A stretch of DNA of 32,204 nucleotides, taken from NCBI GenBank assembly GCA_903904815.1, contig CAIVDU010000113.1, positions 1-32,204 on the forward strand. Reading direction: 5' to 3'. The notes under the pieces are model-generated. The model made no database searches, was not told the DNA's origin, and saw only the letters and a list, made by a program, of their open reading frames with translations. This stretch comes from an uncultured Armatimonadota bacterium. Lineage in GTDB: Bacteria; Armatimonadota; Fimbriimonadia; Fimbriimonadales; Fimbriimonadaceae. A program made the translations under genes and the position numbers. The first letter of the stretch is position 1; each line of letters begins with the position of its first letter. Positions 7,680 to 16,139 of the stretch are shown here, in pieces.

Positions 7680-7707
7680 CAACGAATCGTTCCAAGGAGT
7701 AAGCCTC

Positions 7708-9177
7708 ATGAAAATTTACGCTCAGAAATCGTTCTTGGTCTTCCTAACGGCGATTATGATGTCATCAGCGCATGGTCAGAATCCTGATTTCGAAAGGCTA
7801 AAGGCAACGTGGTCAGCCCGATTCAAGGCCATGTCGCCTCAAGACTGGAGAGCTGGTTACGCAGCTGGCATGGAATTGGCTGCCCTTCCCAGCAGTGAAG
7901 GTTACGAGATCCTGAGAGCAAATTGGAAACCTGAAGTATCCGCCGAGGCCCGGAAGCAGACGTTCAAAGGCTGGGTCTCCGAAAATCACCCTGACGTTTT
8001 CAAGGTTCTAGATCTGGGAATGAGAGACCGCTCCCTTGACGTCCAAAACTGGTCCATCACCTACCTCAAGGATCTCGCGTTTATCGACTTTGCCGAGGAC
8101 TTCGACGCATACCCCGCTTGGTACAAGTCACATTCGCAAATGTCGGTCAAAGAAGTCGAAACGGAGGGAATCCTTAGAGCCCTTAACGCGGCGAGAACCT
8201 CAAACGGCGCCGAGCGGAACCATAATCTCCGACTTCTGAGATCAGTGGATAAGCTCAGTTTCCCAGGCGCCTCCCCAGAGATTCTCTCCGCCACCCAGTT
8301 CCTCTTCGACACCGAGAACCTGGGGCAGGAGGGCGTTGCCGCGCTAACTGCCCTGATCCACCTCACGCAGCCATCGGAATCCTTCATGAAGCCAAAGTTG
8401 GAGTCTTGGCTCGCTTCTCCGTCGAGCGAAAGGCGGATGCTGGCCCTTCAAGTCATTTCCGGAAGTCCCTCACCCTACGAGTTTCAGCCCCTCATGGAAT
8501 TTCTTGAGAAATCGCTGAAGGCGAAGGACAAGACGACGCCCATGTTCCAAGTGGGAATGGCATTCGGCGCACTCGAAGATCTCCATGCCGTTCCAATTCT
8601 CATCGGAGCCATCGATGCCGACAACACTTACGACACGGTGTACGGCCTAGGTTATTTCGGTCTGACTAACCTCGTCGGAGTCAGCTATGACGAATCTCAT
8701 GACGGTCCCTGGTGGAAAACCTGGTGGGCTAAGAATAAGAACCGGTTCTCTGCGGAGATTCAGAACCTACCCGTTCCTGAATTTCCCCACACGGCAAGCT
8801 ACAAGGCGCCTGCCGAAGCGATGAGTTCCCTAGAGGGCAAAGATCCGCTCTCGAACCTCTTAGCCTCCCTTAAGCGCAATGATGCACCAGGCATCCTTCG
8901 ATGCTGTGTGTCGATCGCCAAGGAGAAGGACTACAACCTCGTCCCAGATCTCATCGGGCTCATCGAAAGTGCTAGCTCAAAGACCGTGACCTACGACATC
9001 GGCTACTTGGCGCTTCAAAGTCTTACTGCCGTGGAATACAGACCCGATCACGATGGTAATTGGTGGACAGCATGGTGGACAAGGAATCGAATTCGCTTTC
9101 CTGAGGACATACGCAAGCGGTCTATCCCTGCGGAACCACTTATAACCTCGCTTGGGCAACTGCGAGTCCGGAACTAA
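7708..9177 (+). CDS. Secreted HEAT-like repeat protein with duplicated HDGxWWxxWW motif
   Basis: The product is unrecognised as a named protein. The ATG at 7708 has a good ribosome site (AAGGAG at 7694-7699) and opens a signal peptide (MKIYAQKSFLVFLTAIMMSSAHG), giving 489 residues. The body is alpha-helical with HEAT-like units such as FGALEDLHAVPILIGAI and VPDLIGLIES. Two copies of a distinctive block occur about 117 residues apart: YGLGYFGL...HDGPWWKTWWAKNKNRF (W335/W336) and YDIGYLAL...HDGNWWTAWWTRNRIRF (W452/W453). These suggest a carbohydrate- or envelope-facing scaffold, but the function is unknown. A second secreted protein carrying HEAT-like repeats (the M1 peptidase) follows 122 nt downstream. 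An upstream in-frame ATG at 7642 would mask the signal peptide and is rejected. Confidence 0.75.
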   Translation: MKIYAQKSFLVFLTAIMMSSAHGQNPDFERLKATWSARFKAMSPQDWRAGYAAGMELAALPSSEGYEILRANWKPEVSAEARKQTFKGWVSENHPDVFKVLDLGMRDRSLDVQNWSITYLKDLAFIDFAEDFDAYPAWYKSHSQMSVKEVETEGILRALNAARTSNGAERNHNLRLLRSVDKLSFPGASPEILSATQFLFDTENLGQEGVAALTALIHLTQPSESFMKPKLESWLASPSSERRMLALQVISGSPSPYEFQPLMEFLEKSLKAKDKTTPMFQVGMAFGALEDLHAVPILIGAIDADNTYDTVYGLGYFGLTNLVGVSYDESHDGPWWKTWWAKNKNRFSAEIQNLPVPEFPHTASYKAPAEAMSSLEGKDPLSNLLASLKRNDAPGILRCCVSIAKEKDYNLVPDLIGLIESASSKTVTYDIGYLALQSLTAVEYRPDHDGNWWTAWWTRNRIRFPEDIRKRSIPAEPLITSLGQLRVRN

Positions 9178-9287
9178 CCTCGGCGGCAAATTCCTTCCTG
9201 CTCAACTCTGAGATCAGTGCGGAGTGATCTAGGCTTTAAGAGTCATCGACTGGCGTGTCGAACCGAGCAAATTGGCGTACCTTCCCG

Positions 9288-9293
9288 TATAGT
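9288..9293 (+). promoter_or_regulatory. -10-like TATAGT before the M1 aminopeptidase gene
   Basis: TATAGT is followed by 6 nt (TGAGGC) and the ATG at 9300. GAGG is too close to the ATG to be a normal ribosome site, so leaderless initiation is the simpler reading. Confidence 0.45.
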
Positions 9294-9299
9294 TGAGGC

Positions 9300-11624
9300 A
9301 TGCTTTCCCGATTTCCCGTGGCGCTCCTTCTTGGATGCGCCACGTTTGCGTCAGCCCAAAGTCGCCCACACGTCTACGACCTTCGCGACGTGAACTGGTC
9401 GGTGTCCCTCGACCCCGAACATGAATCATTGAATGGGGATGTGACGAACACCCTGGTCCCCATTGCCACTCTTTCGGAAGTAGTTCTTGACGCAGGTCCG
9501 AAGCTAGAAATTGACTCTGTCACCGTAAACGGGGAAAAAAGGACCTTCAAGAGAGGCGGAGACAAGCTTCACATCACCGTCTCCGCCAAGAAAGGGGATC
9601 TCCTCAAAGTAAGGATCACCTATCACGGCGTGCCCGAGGCCGGAGCATACTTCGTACCCGCTTCGCGTTCCTACCCAGCCCACACTCCCATCGTGTATAC
9701 GCAGGGAGAGATGGAAGACAACCGTCAGTGGCTCCCGACCTACGACTATCCGGATAATAAGGCCACCAGCGAGGGCCGCATCGAGGTGCCGTCGGATTGG
9801 GTCGCAATTAGCAACGGAAAACTCCTAGGTGTCGAAGATAAGGGGACAAGAAGGCAGTTCCATTGGAAAATGGATCAACCCCACTCCACCTATCTCATCT
9901 CGTTCACGGCTGGACCATTCGTGGAAGGAAAGGAAAACTGGGATGGAATTCCGATCAGCTATTGGGTGCCGCCCGGACTCGAAGAAGAGGGAAAGACGTC
10001 CTTCGCCGGAACGAACAAGATCGTAGAGCTCTACAGCAAGCTCACCGGCTACCGATACCCCTACGCTAAGTTCACCCAGGACGTGGTTCCCGACTACATG
10101 TTTGGCGGCATGGAGAACATCACCGCCGTCACCCAGTCGATCACGACCCTGCACCCTGCGAGTGCCGAGCCCATCGAACACTCGGCCGGGCTTGTCGCCC
10201 ACGAGCTTGCTCACCAGTGGTTTGGCGACACCGTCACCTGCAAAGACTGGAGCAATGTTTGGCTCAACGAAGGATGGGCGAGCTTCCTGCCCGCATTCTG
10301 GGTTCGAGCCGACGAAGGTCAAGATGCTTACGACCTTGAGCGATATCAGACCTTCACCGGGGGACTTGCTGCCCACGCAGGCGCCAAGCGTCCTGTGGTC
10401 TGGACTGGCTACAAAGAACCTATTGACATGTTTGACAATTTCGCCTATCCGGGCGGGGCGTCGCGGATGTTCATGTTGATGCACGAACTCGGGGAAGCAA
10501 CGTTCTGGAAAGCGATCTCCGACTATCTTCATGCCCGGCAATTCCAGAATGTCACCACGGAGATCTTCTTTTCCGACGTTTCCAAGTCAAGCGGAAAAGA
10601 CCTCAAGCAGTTCATGAACCAGTGGCTCTTCACGCCGGCTGCCCCCAAACTTCAAGTGACGGTCGATGGCGAAAAGCTCACGGTGACTCAATCGGCCCCA
10701 TACTTCGAGTTCGATACCGACGTTTGGGTGCTCGATTTTGGTAGCTGGGTCAAAAAGAAGCTCCACGTGGCTGGCCCCACCTCCACCCTGGACCTCGGTT
10801 CCATGTCCGCCGAACCCGTCCTCGTCGATCCCGAGTGCCAACTCATGGCCGAGATCGACAGCAAAGTGAAGATCGGCGTTCCCCAACTAATGAACTTGTA
10901 TAAGGAGGCCCCAAACGCCGGTGAGAAGGCGAGGATGATCGATACGATGATGGGCACCCTGAGTCCGTTTCAGGTGGAGCAGATGGCTCGGGCTGAGAAT
11001 TTCCTACCGCTTAAGTTGCGCTGGATCTCCAGGATCACCGATGGTGGAACCGAATATCTCCTCGATCTCCTAAAGGATTCCGACGCAAGGATCCGGGACG
11101 CAGCCGCGAGGGGTCTGAACTCCCAACCCAAGTCGTCACAAACTTTGGACGCTCTGACCGCCGTCTCCTCGGTGGACCCGAATGACGTGGTCCGAGAAAC
11201 CGCCACTCAGACTCGTCTGTGGCTCTCAAACGACTCAACGCTGGCCGAAAAGTGCTTCGCCACCGACGGTTACCGTGATCGATACCGCCAAATCGCCTTG
11301 GACTGGTGGGAAAAGAACCAGCCCGATACGGCACGTGAGCATTGCCTGCTCGTGCTTCAAAGCCCAAGCAGCGAGCCCCTCCGAGTAAGCGCTATCCGAC
11401 AACTCGGCAGACTTAAGGACAAAAAGGGCGAGCGGGCCGTCTACCAGGCCCTACTCAAGGTGGTGAACGAGCACTCATTCGGCGCCCGAGTCGCCGCAAT
11501 CGGAGCACTCGCTGAATATGGCGAGAAGTCGGCACTTCCGATCCTTCAACCCCTGACCAGTCATGCCCTTGTGTTCATACGAAATGCCGCGAAGAGTGCC
11601 GTAACGAGGCTCTCCGGCAATTGA
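9300..11624 (+). CDS. Secreted M1-family zinc aminopeptidase with C-terminal HEAT-like repeats
   Basis: The 774-residue protein has a signal peptide (MLSRFPVALLLGCATFASA). It then has an N-terminal beta domain typical of M1 peptidases and the substrate-recognition motif GGMENITA. The zinc site is HELAHQWFGD (His301, Glu302, His305) with Glu324 in WLNEGWA, the exact HExxH-x18-E spacing. M1 enzymes remove N-terminal amino acids from peptides. Secretion suggests periplasmic or extracellular peptide scavenging. Residues ~550-774 contain HEAT-like helical repeats (DSDARIRDAAARGLNS; SFGARVAAIGALAEYGEKSALPIL). A perfect 10-bp hairpin lies just after the stop codon. The catalytic assignment is firm; the native substrate is unknown. 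Confidence 0.93.
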   Translation: MLSRFPVALLLGCATFASAQSRPHVYDLRDVNWSVSLDPEHESLNGDVTNTLVPIATLSEVVLDAGPKLEIDSVTVNGEKRTFKRGGDKLHITVSAKKGDLLKVRITYHGVPEAGAYFVPASRSYPAHTPIVYTQGEMEDNRQWLPTYDYPDNKATSEGRIEVPSDWVAISNGKLLGVEDKGTRRQFHWKMDQPHSTYLISFTAGPFVEGKENWDGIPISYWVPPGLEEEGKTSFAGTNKIVELYSKLTGYRYPYAKFTQDVVPDYMFGGMENITAVTQSITTLHPASAEPIEHSAGLVAHELAHQWFGDTVTCKDWSNVWLNEGWASFLPAFWVRADEGQDAYDLERYQTFTGGLAAHAGAKRPVVWTGYKEPIDMFDNFAYPGGASRMFMLMHELGEATFWKAISDYLHARQFQNVTTEIFFSDVSKSSGKDLKQFMNQWLFTPAAPKLQVTVDGEKLTVTQSAPYFEFDTDVWVLDFGSWVKKKLHVAGPTSTLDLGSMSAEPVLVDPECQLMAEIDSKVKIGVPQLMNLYKEAPNAGEKARMIDTMMGTLSPFQVEQMARAENFLPLKLRWISRITDGGTEYLLDLLKDSDARIRDAAARGLNSQPKSSQTLDALTAVSSVDPNDVVRETATQTRLWLSNDSTLAEKCFATDGYRDRYRQIALDWWEKNQPDTAREHCLLVLQSPSSEPLRVSAIRQLGRLKDKKGERAVYQALLKVVNEHSFGARVAAIGALAEYGEKSALPILQPLTSHALVFIRNAAKSAVTRLSGN

Positions 11625-11632
11625 TTAAGGTT

Positions 11633-11657
11633 CGGGAACACCGTGAAGGTGTTCCCG
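11633..11657 (+). terminator. 10-bp hairpin after the M1 aminopeptidase gene
   Basis: CGGGAACACC (11633-11642) pairs with GGTGTTCCCG (11648-11657) around a GTGAA loop, 8 nt after the stop codon. No T-run follows, as at 7285-7317. Confidence 0.5.
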
Positions 11658-11705
11658 GTTCAACCAAACCAACCAAAGCCCACGCCGGACCCTCACAACA
11701 CGCCA

Positions 11706-11711
11706 TAATCT
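11706..11711 (+). promoter_or_regulatory. -10-like TAATCT before the malate dehydrogenase gene
   Basis: TAATCT (part of CATAATCT) is followed by 7 nt and the ATG at 11719, fitting the TANNNT leaderless pattern. No Shine-Dalgarno is evident. Confidence 0.35.
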
Positions 11712-11718
11712 GGACGAG

Positions 11719-12645
11719 ATGAAGGTCAGCATAATTGGTGGCGGTGGACGAGTCGGCTCAGATGCAGCTTATGCGTTGCAGTTGGGCGGCATCGTGCGCG
11801 AAATCGCGCTCGTAGACATGAACGGCGACATGGCAGCCGGAGAGGCCCTGGATCTCCGACACGGCGCCTCACTAACCGCGAATCAAAAGTTCACGAGTTC
11901 GAACGAGTACTCGGTCGTTGATGGAAGCGACGTCGTGGTCATTACGGCCGGGCTTCGCCGCAAGGCCGATGAAACCCGTCTTGAACTGGTCAACCGGAAC
12001 GTAAGCCTTTTCCGAGGCATTCTCGACAGCTTGAAGAGTGTGCGCCTGAATGAGGGAGCAACAATCCTCGTCGTTTCCAATCCAGTGGACATTCTGACGA
12101 GCCTAGCCACCGATTCTGGGATAGTCCCCCGAGATCAGGTGTTAGGATTGGGAACCGTGCTTGACACGTGTCGCTTCCGGTCGCTTCTTGCCGATCACTT
12201 CAACATTAACGCCACCGACGTAAAAGCCCTCATTCTCGGAGAGCACGGTGACTCGATGGTTCCCATCTATTCTTCAGCAACTGTTGGCGGAGTTCCGCTC
12301 TTTTCAGTTCCCGGCATTACGCCCGATGAAATCAACGGCGTCTTCGACTTCACCCGAAAGTCGGGTGCGGAAGTTATCCGTCTTAAGGGCGGAGCGGGCC
12401 GAGCCGTCGGCGTCTCCGTCCGAGAGGTAGTTCATGCCATTGCCCTAGACAGCGAAGCGATCCTTCCCGTCAGTTCCGTCCATAAGGGAACGCTCGGAAT
12501 TAAGGACATCGCCCTTTCGTTACCCACCAAGGTTGGTCGCCGAGGCGTGATCCAAGTGCTGGAACCCGTCGTGAACGACTCAGAGCGAGAGGGTCTGCAC
12601 AAGTCGGCCCAGTCCCTGAAGGACGTTCTCTCCCAAATCGGTTAA
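11719..12645 (+). CDS. LDH-like NAD-dependent malate dehydrogenase (lactate dehydrogenase possible)
   Basis: The 308-residue protein belongs to the L-lactate/malate dehydrogenase superfamily. The Rossmann motif GGGGRVGS and the acidic end of strand 2 (LVDMN) favour NAD+. The catalytic His lies in GEHGDSMVP, and the substrate-binding Arg region is LDTCRFR. The specificity loop reads AGLRRKADETRLEL. The position that is Gln in lactate dehydrogenases (PQKPGETR) is Arg here, as in malate dehydrogenases (PRKPGMTR), so oxidation of malate to oxaloacetate is the better guess. The loop is otherwise atypical (the usual Pro residues are replaced). A strong intrinsic terminator follows 15 nt after the stop codon, so it is probably monocistronic. 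Confidence 0.85.
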   Translation: MKVSIIGGGGRVGSDAAYALQLGGIVREIALVDMNGDMAAGEALDLRHGASLTANQKFTSSNEYSVVDGSDVVVITAGLRRKADETRLELVNRNVSLFRGILDSLKSVRLNEGATILVVSNPVDILTSLATDSGIVPRDQVLGLGTVLDTCRFRSLLADHFNINATDVKALILGEHGDSMVPIYSSATVGGVPLFSVPGITPDEINGVFDFTRKSGAEVIRLKGGAGRAVGVSVREVVHAIALDSEAILPVSSVHKGTLGIKDIALSLPTKVGRRGVIQVLEPVVNDSEREGLHKSAQSLKDVLSQIG

Positions 12646-12660
12646 GGAGCCAAAAAGTGA

Positions 12661-12695
12661 GGGGCTTGATTCTTGAGAATCAAGCCCCCTTTTTT
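12661..12695 (+). terminator. Intrinsic terminator of the malate dehydrogenase gene
   Basis: GGGGCTTGATT pairs with AATCAAGCCCC around a small CTTGAG loop, followed by a T6 run at 12690-12695. It is the clearest Rho-independent terminator in the window and lies between convergent genes. Confidence 0.92.
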
Positions 12696-12714
12696 GTTTG
12701 TGCGAGAAGCGTGA

Positions 12715-13467
12715 TCAGACGTGCTTTCGCCGTCGGAAGGCCAGGAGCCCAAGTCCAAGAACGGCAAAGCTTGCTGGCTCTGGAACGGGGGTCACCGTCT
12801 GAGAGATTCTCAGGCTGTCCATAGCGACTGCAGCTCCCGTAACGTCAACCTCGTTGAAAGTTACCGTTGGGTCAGTGAACGCAAATCCCACACCGAACAG
12901 GTTTCCGGCCGATGAGTTGGTATCGACCGTGTAGGAGTAGATCGGAACAGTCGTCGAACTGCTGTTGAAGAAATCAAATGTAACGACGCCGGTCTCACCC
13001 ACATTCGGGACGTGAGCTGACTGAAAGTAGCCCGCGAAATACTTGCCGTTAAGGCCGCTAAGAAGAATCCTAGCCGTCGCATCCGCAGCTCCGTTGGAGC
13101 CCAAGTCTTGGATCCCGAGTCCCTTGAAACCGCCATCCGCCGAGTAGACGCCTGCGTGAGGATTGGGTTGATTCGTGTCGTCGCTGCCAAGGAACCAAGG
13201 GTTCGTCGAGGTATGGCCGTTCACCGAGGCATCATAAATGCTGGCTCCAGTGACCGTGCCGTCAACCTGCAACGAACCGTTGCCTCCCCAGATGCTTGTG
13301 GTCGTCCCGACGTTGCCAATCGTTTGGGATTCAAAGCTCTCGGTGTAGTCCGACTTGTAGCCATTTGGATCGAGCGTGGTTGTCACGTTGACCTGGGCTT
13401 GGCTAGCCGCACAAATTAGGAGGAACGCCGAACATCCCCAAAAACGATTAAAACTAGATTTGTGCAT
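12715..13467 (-). CDS. PEP-CTERM sorting domain-containing protein
   Basis: The 250-residue protein has an N-terminal signal peptide (MHKSSFNRFWGCSAFLLICAASQA). Its middle is Ser/Thr/Gly/Asn-rich and beta-structured. The C-terminus is VPEPASFAVLGLGLL followed by AFRRRKHV, the Pro-Glu-Pro plus transmembrane plus basic tail recognised by exosortase. Such proteins are exported and processed at the cell surface, often in organisms with exopolysaccharide loci. No exosortase gene is in this window. The ATG at 13467 is preferred over an in-frame ATG at 13560, because only the former starts the signal peptide and lies downstream of a good promoter at 13520-13548. No catalytic domain is recognised. 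Asp/Thr-rich stretches may bind ions or glycans, but this is speculation. Confidence 0.9.
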   Translation of the reverse strand: MHKSSFNRFWGCSAFLLICAASQAQVNVTTTLDPNGYKSDYTESFESQTIGNVGTTTSIWGGNGSLQVDGTVTGASIYDASVNGHTSTNPWFLGSDDTNQPNPHAGVYSADGGFKGLGIQDLGSNGAADATARILLSGLNGKYFAGYFQSAHVPNVGETGVVTFDFFNSSSTTVPIYSYTVDTNSSAGNLFGVGFAFTDPTVTFNEVDVTGAAVAMDSLRISQTVTPVPEPASFAVLGLGLLAFRRRKHV

Positions 13468-13519
13468 GTTCGCGATCTCTCTCTCAAAAAACAGAAACAC
13501 GGTCAAACGACCGAAATTC

Positions 13520-13548
13520 ATTCTAGCATGGACTGGTGTGAACGGCAA
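13520..13548 (-). promoter_or_regulatory. Sigma70-type promoter of the PEP-CTERM gene
   Basis: On the minus strand TTGCCG (13548-13543), a 17-nt spacer and TAGAAT (13525-13520) form a good housekeeping-type promoter. The expected start is near 13513. That base opens a perfect stem-loop, CGGTC-GTTT-GACCG (13513-13500), at the very 5' end of the leader. Confidence 0.65.
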
Positions 13549-13583
13549 GAATGTTCCCACTTCTTAAACTATTTCTAGCAGGA

Positions 13584-14570
13584 TCACCAGCGAATCAGAT
13601 TTGCGCCCCAAACAAGGCCTGCTCCGAATCCAACCGTCAGCACAACCATGCCCGGTTTGAGCCTTCCTTCCAATTCCGCTTCGTAGAGCGCGAGCGGGAC
13701 CGATCCTCCGCTCGTATTGCCATATTTGTCGACATTCACGAACACTCGATCAGGCGAAAGCTCCAGTCGCTTAGCTGCGGAGTCAATGATTCTTAAATTT
13801 GCTTGGTGAGGCACAAACAGGTCTACTTCGTTTGAATTCATCCCCGCCTTTTCCAGTACTCGGCAACAGGCGTCGCCCATCGCCTGGACCGCGAACCGGT
13901 AGACCTCCTGCCCATTCATCGTGATACAGGACCCTCGCCCCTCCGACTCCGGGCTCCCGTAAGGGAACATCGTTCCGCCGACTTCGACTGCAATATGTCT
14001 GGCGCCGCTTCCGTCTGACATCAGCACCGACTCGATGACGCCTCTATCTCCTGACGGCCGGGATTCCATGACCACGGCCCCAGCGCCATCGCCAAACAAC
14101 ACGCAGGTGCTTCGATCTTGCCAGTTCACTTGGCGAGTCAGCGTATCGACTCCGATGAGAAGCGTTCGTTCGGACTGCCCGGATCGGATGAGAGCGTCGA
14201 CAATGGATACTCCGTACACGAACCCGGCACAGGCCGCGCTCACATCGAAGGCGCCCGCCCGAGTAGCGCCGATTTCGTTCTGAATGTAACAAGCCGTGGA
14301 TGGCCAAACGTAACAACCCGAGACCGTCGCGCAAACGACGGTGTCAATGTCCTGAGCAGCCACGTCGGCTCGCTCCAAAGCTTCTTTGGCTGCCGCTAGA
14401 GCCAGGGTTCCGGTGTGCTCTCCTGGTCCGATGATGCGACGTGCCTTAATGCCGGTCCGCTGGGTGATCCACTCGTCACTTGTTTCGACAATCGCCTCAA
14501 GGTCCTTGTTCGTGACTACCCGAGAAGGGATTCCGTGGCCTGTCCCCGTAATTACTGCGCGCCTGCTCAT
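13584..14570 (-). CDS. fabH: 3-oxoacyl-[acyl-carrier-protein] synthase III (FabH)
   Basis: FabH condenses an acyl-CoA primer with malonyl-ACP to start fatty-acid synthesis. The 328-residue protein carries the full thiolase-fold triad: Cys114 in SAACAGF, His255 in PHQAN and Asn285 in GNTSGGS. The N-terminus (ITGTGHGIPSRVVTN) and SDEWITQRTGIKAR are typical. It follows plsX by 22 nt in the conserved yceD-plsX-fabH order, coupling phospholipid precursor supply with chain initiation. The gene ends 116 nt before the PEP-CTERM gene, which has its own promoter. Primer preference (acetyl versus branched) cannot be read from the sequence. Confidence 0.96.
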   Translation of the reverse strand: MSRRAVITGTGHGIPSRVVTNKDLEAIVETSDEWITQRTGIKARRIIGPGEHTGTLALAAAKEALERADVAAQDIDTVVCATVSGCYVWPSTACYIQNEIGATRAGAFDVSAACAGFVYGVSIVDALIRSGQSERTLLIGVDTLTRQVNWQDRSTCVLFGDGAGAVVMESRPSGDRGVIESVLMSDGSGARHIAVEVGGTMFPYGSPESEGRGSCITMNGQEVYRFAVQAMGDACCRVLEKAGMNSNEVDLFVPHQANLRIIDSAAKRLELSPDRVFVNVDKYGNTSGGSVPLALYEAELEGRLKPGMVVLTVGFGAGLVWGANLIRW

Positions 14571-14592
14571 ATGTTAGACCGATACTAAGAGT

Positions 14593-15606
14593 TCAAACTT
14601 CGTGTCCGAGCGCATTTCTAATCGCGCCCACCAAATCGTTTTCGATCATCGCCTGGGTGCCGGTGAGGGCGTTTTTCACTGCCCTCGCACTGCTGCGACC
14701 ATGACAAATAATGCAAAGTCCGTTTAACCCGAGCAGAGGGGCGCCGCCAGCCGACGCGTAATCCATCTCCTTTTTGAGTGGCCTCGTGACCAGTTTGACC
14801 GGCCAATAGAGCGCCCGCAGGACTGGGTTGTTGGGCACCGCTTGGTTGATCAGCGTCCGGATGAGCTCCGCAACGCCCTCACTCGTCTTCAGAACGACGT
14901 TTCCGACAAAGGCATCGCAAACCACGACGTCGCATGGTTTTGCATACATGTCCTTGCCTTCAATGTTGCCGGCGAACCAGGAGTGCTCTTGGAGAAGCTT
15001 GAAGGCTTGCTGAGAAAAGGCGTTGCCTTTGCCTTCCTCTTCCCCTATGTTGAGAAGATGGACACGAGGCGCCTTTCGCCCCATCACAACTTCCGCGTAG
15101 GCACGCCCCATCGCCGAGAACTCCACGATGCTCTCCGGATCGATGTCTGGACTCGCGCCACAATCGAGAAGGGCAAAACCTCCATCTCGGTTCGGCATGC
15201 GACTAACGATTGCCGGTCGACGGACACCCGTTAGCTTCCGCCATAAAAGCAGCGCGAAAGTAGTAGCGGCTCCGGTGTTTCCCGCCGAGATCAGGGCGTC
15301 CGCTTCGCCATCCTTTACCATTTGAGCGGCGATGTAAAGACTCGAGTCCTTCTTGGTCCGAAACGCCTCGGTGGGTTTTTCATCCATTTCCACCGTCTGC
15401 GAAGCGTGACGAATGGAGACCCCAGATGGCATAGGAGTCGGAAGCAAAGGACGAATGCGTGCTTCGTCTCCAACCAGTACGAGTTGGCAGCGTAGCTCCC
15501 CCAAAGCCGCTAAGGCGCCAAGAACGATCTGCTCGGGAGCGTGATCCCCACCCATCGCGTCAAGCGCAATCACTCGTTCTGTCCGAACTGGGGCCTGTTC
15601 CGTCAA
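14593..15606 (-). CDS. plsX: Phosphate acyltransferase (PlsX)
   Basis: PlsX makes acyl-phosphate from acyl-ACP, the donor for the first acylation of glycerol-3-phosphate in phospholipid synthesis. The 337-residue protein has the hallmark ALDAMGGDHAPE near residue 14. It also has HASQTVEMDEKPTEAFRTKKDSS, ISAGNTGA and VVCDAFVGNVVLKTSEG, all expected for the family. The start is a TTG whose first base is 15606. It overlaps the yceD stop codon (TTGA), implying translational coupling. A GTG in ERVIALDAM is an alternative but would shorten the first strand. The gene normally found between yceD and plsX, rpmF, is absent. Confidence 0.95.
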   Translation of the reverse strand: MTEQAPVRTERVIALDAMGGDHAPEQIVLGALAALGELRCQLVLVGDEARIRPLLPTPMPSGVSIRHASQTVEMDEKPTEAFRTKKDSSLYIAAQMVKDGEADALISAGNTGAATTFALLLWRKLTGVRRPAIVSRMPNRDGGFALLDCGASPDIDPESIVEFSAMGRAYAEVVMGRKAPRVHLLNIGEEEGKGNAFSQQAFKLLQEHSWFAGNIEGKDMYAKPCDVVVCDAFVGNVVLKTSEGVAELIRTLINQAVPNNPVLRALYWPVKLVTRPLKKEMDYASAGGAPLLGLNGLCIICHGRSSARAVKNALTGTQAMIENDLVGAIRNALGHEV

Positions 15607-16139
15607 TCGGATTCCTCGGGCAGCAGGAGATTTGACAGGCGGCTAAATTCTGGTCGCCCCGAGGTGGGGAGGGAGTTTATGCCTCCACGCTCTTTAGCTT
15701 GGGGACATTCGCCTTCCCAGCCAAACTCACACAACGGCTGGATCGGCAGACTCAACAACAAGCCCTGCCTCAAGAGATTTTCCACGATCAGCGAGTTCCC
15801 ATCGAACAGTTCGAAGGGCTCATCTGCAACAACTTTCGCGTAGTCTTGCGAACTCAGAGAACTGGGAATGCCCTCGACGGAGAACTGCTCTTCCAATTCA
15901 AAGGCGATATCGACTTCAAGCGGCCCCGTGCACCGGGCGCATTCGAGGACCGCACGGGTCGAAAATTGACCCGTGATCAAGAGAAGGTTCCCCGTACTCA
16001 TTGCCTCAAGGAAACCCTCAAGGGGACGAAGCAGATCCACGTCCGCCTCTTCCGGTAGTTCGGTGGAAATATCGACGGCGAGCTTGCGACCGGGATGCTG
16101 CAAGACGTCGTTCAGGTCGAGAAGATCGTCCCTTTTCAC
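15603..16139 (-). CDS. YceD / DUF177 family protein
   Basis: The 178-residue protein matches the DUF177 (YceD) family. It has LDLNDVLQHPGRKLAVDI at the N-terminus, a central ECARCTGPLEVDIAFELEEQF with a CxxC pair, and an ISEDxx-like acidic tail ending EFSRLSNLLLPEE. YceD-type genes commonly precede rpmF and plsX and are tied to ribosome or rRNA and lipid metabolism, but the exact role is unsettled. The Cys-rich C-terminal segment of many homologues is reduced here to CEFGWEGEC. The start is a GTG at 16139. No strong Shine-Dalgarno is seen. It is the first gene of the yceD-plsX-fabH unit and is divergent from the lipoprotein-proteasome operon. Confidence 0.78.
   Translation of the reverse strand: MKRDDLLDLNDVLQHPGRKLAVDISTELPEEADVDLLRPLEGFLEAMSTGNLLLITGQFSTRAVLECARCTGPLEVDIAFELEEQFSVEGIPSSLSSQDYAKVVADEPFELFDGNSLIVENLLRQGLLLSLPIQPLCEFGWEGECPQAKERGGINSLPTSGRPEFSRLSNLLLPEESD

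Larger units (their letters stand above)
7318..7707. other. Non-coding gap before the HEAT-like gene
   Basis: No supported coding region lies here. The gap holds a MITE-like inverted-repeat element at 7421-7532 and an inverted repeat at 7639-7679 just upstream of the next gene. A reading frame covering part of it on the plus strand has no domain and no ribosome site. Confidence 0.6.

Noticed and set aside
7482-7787. Plus-strand frame across the MITE-like repeat
   Set aside because: It covers the repeat and the leader of the next gene in a different frame, with no motif.
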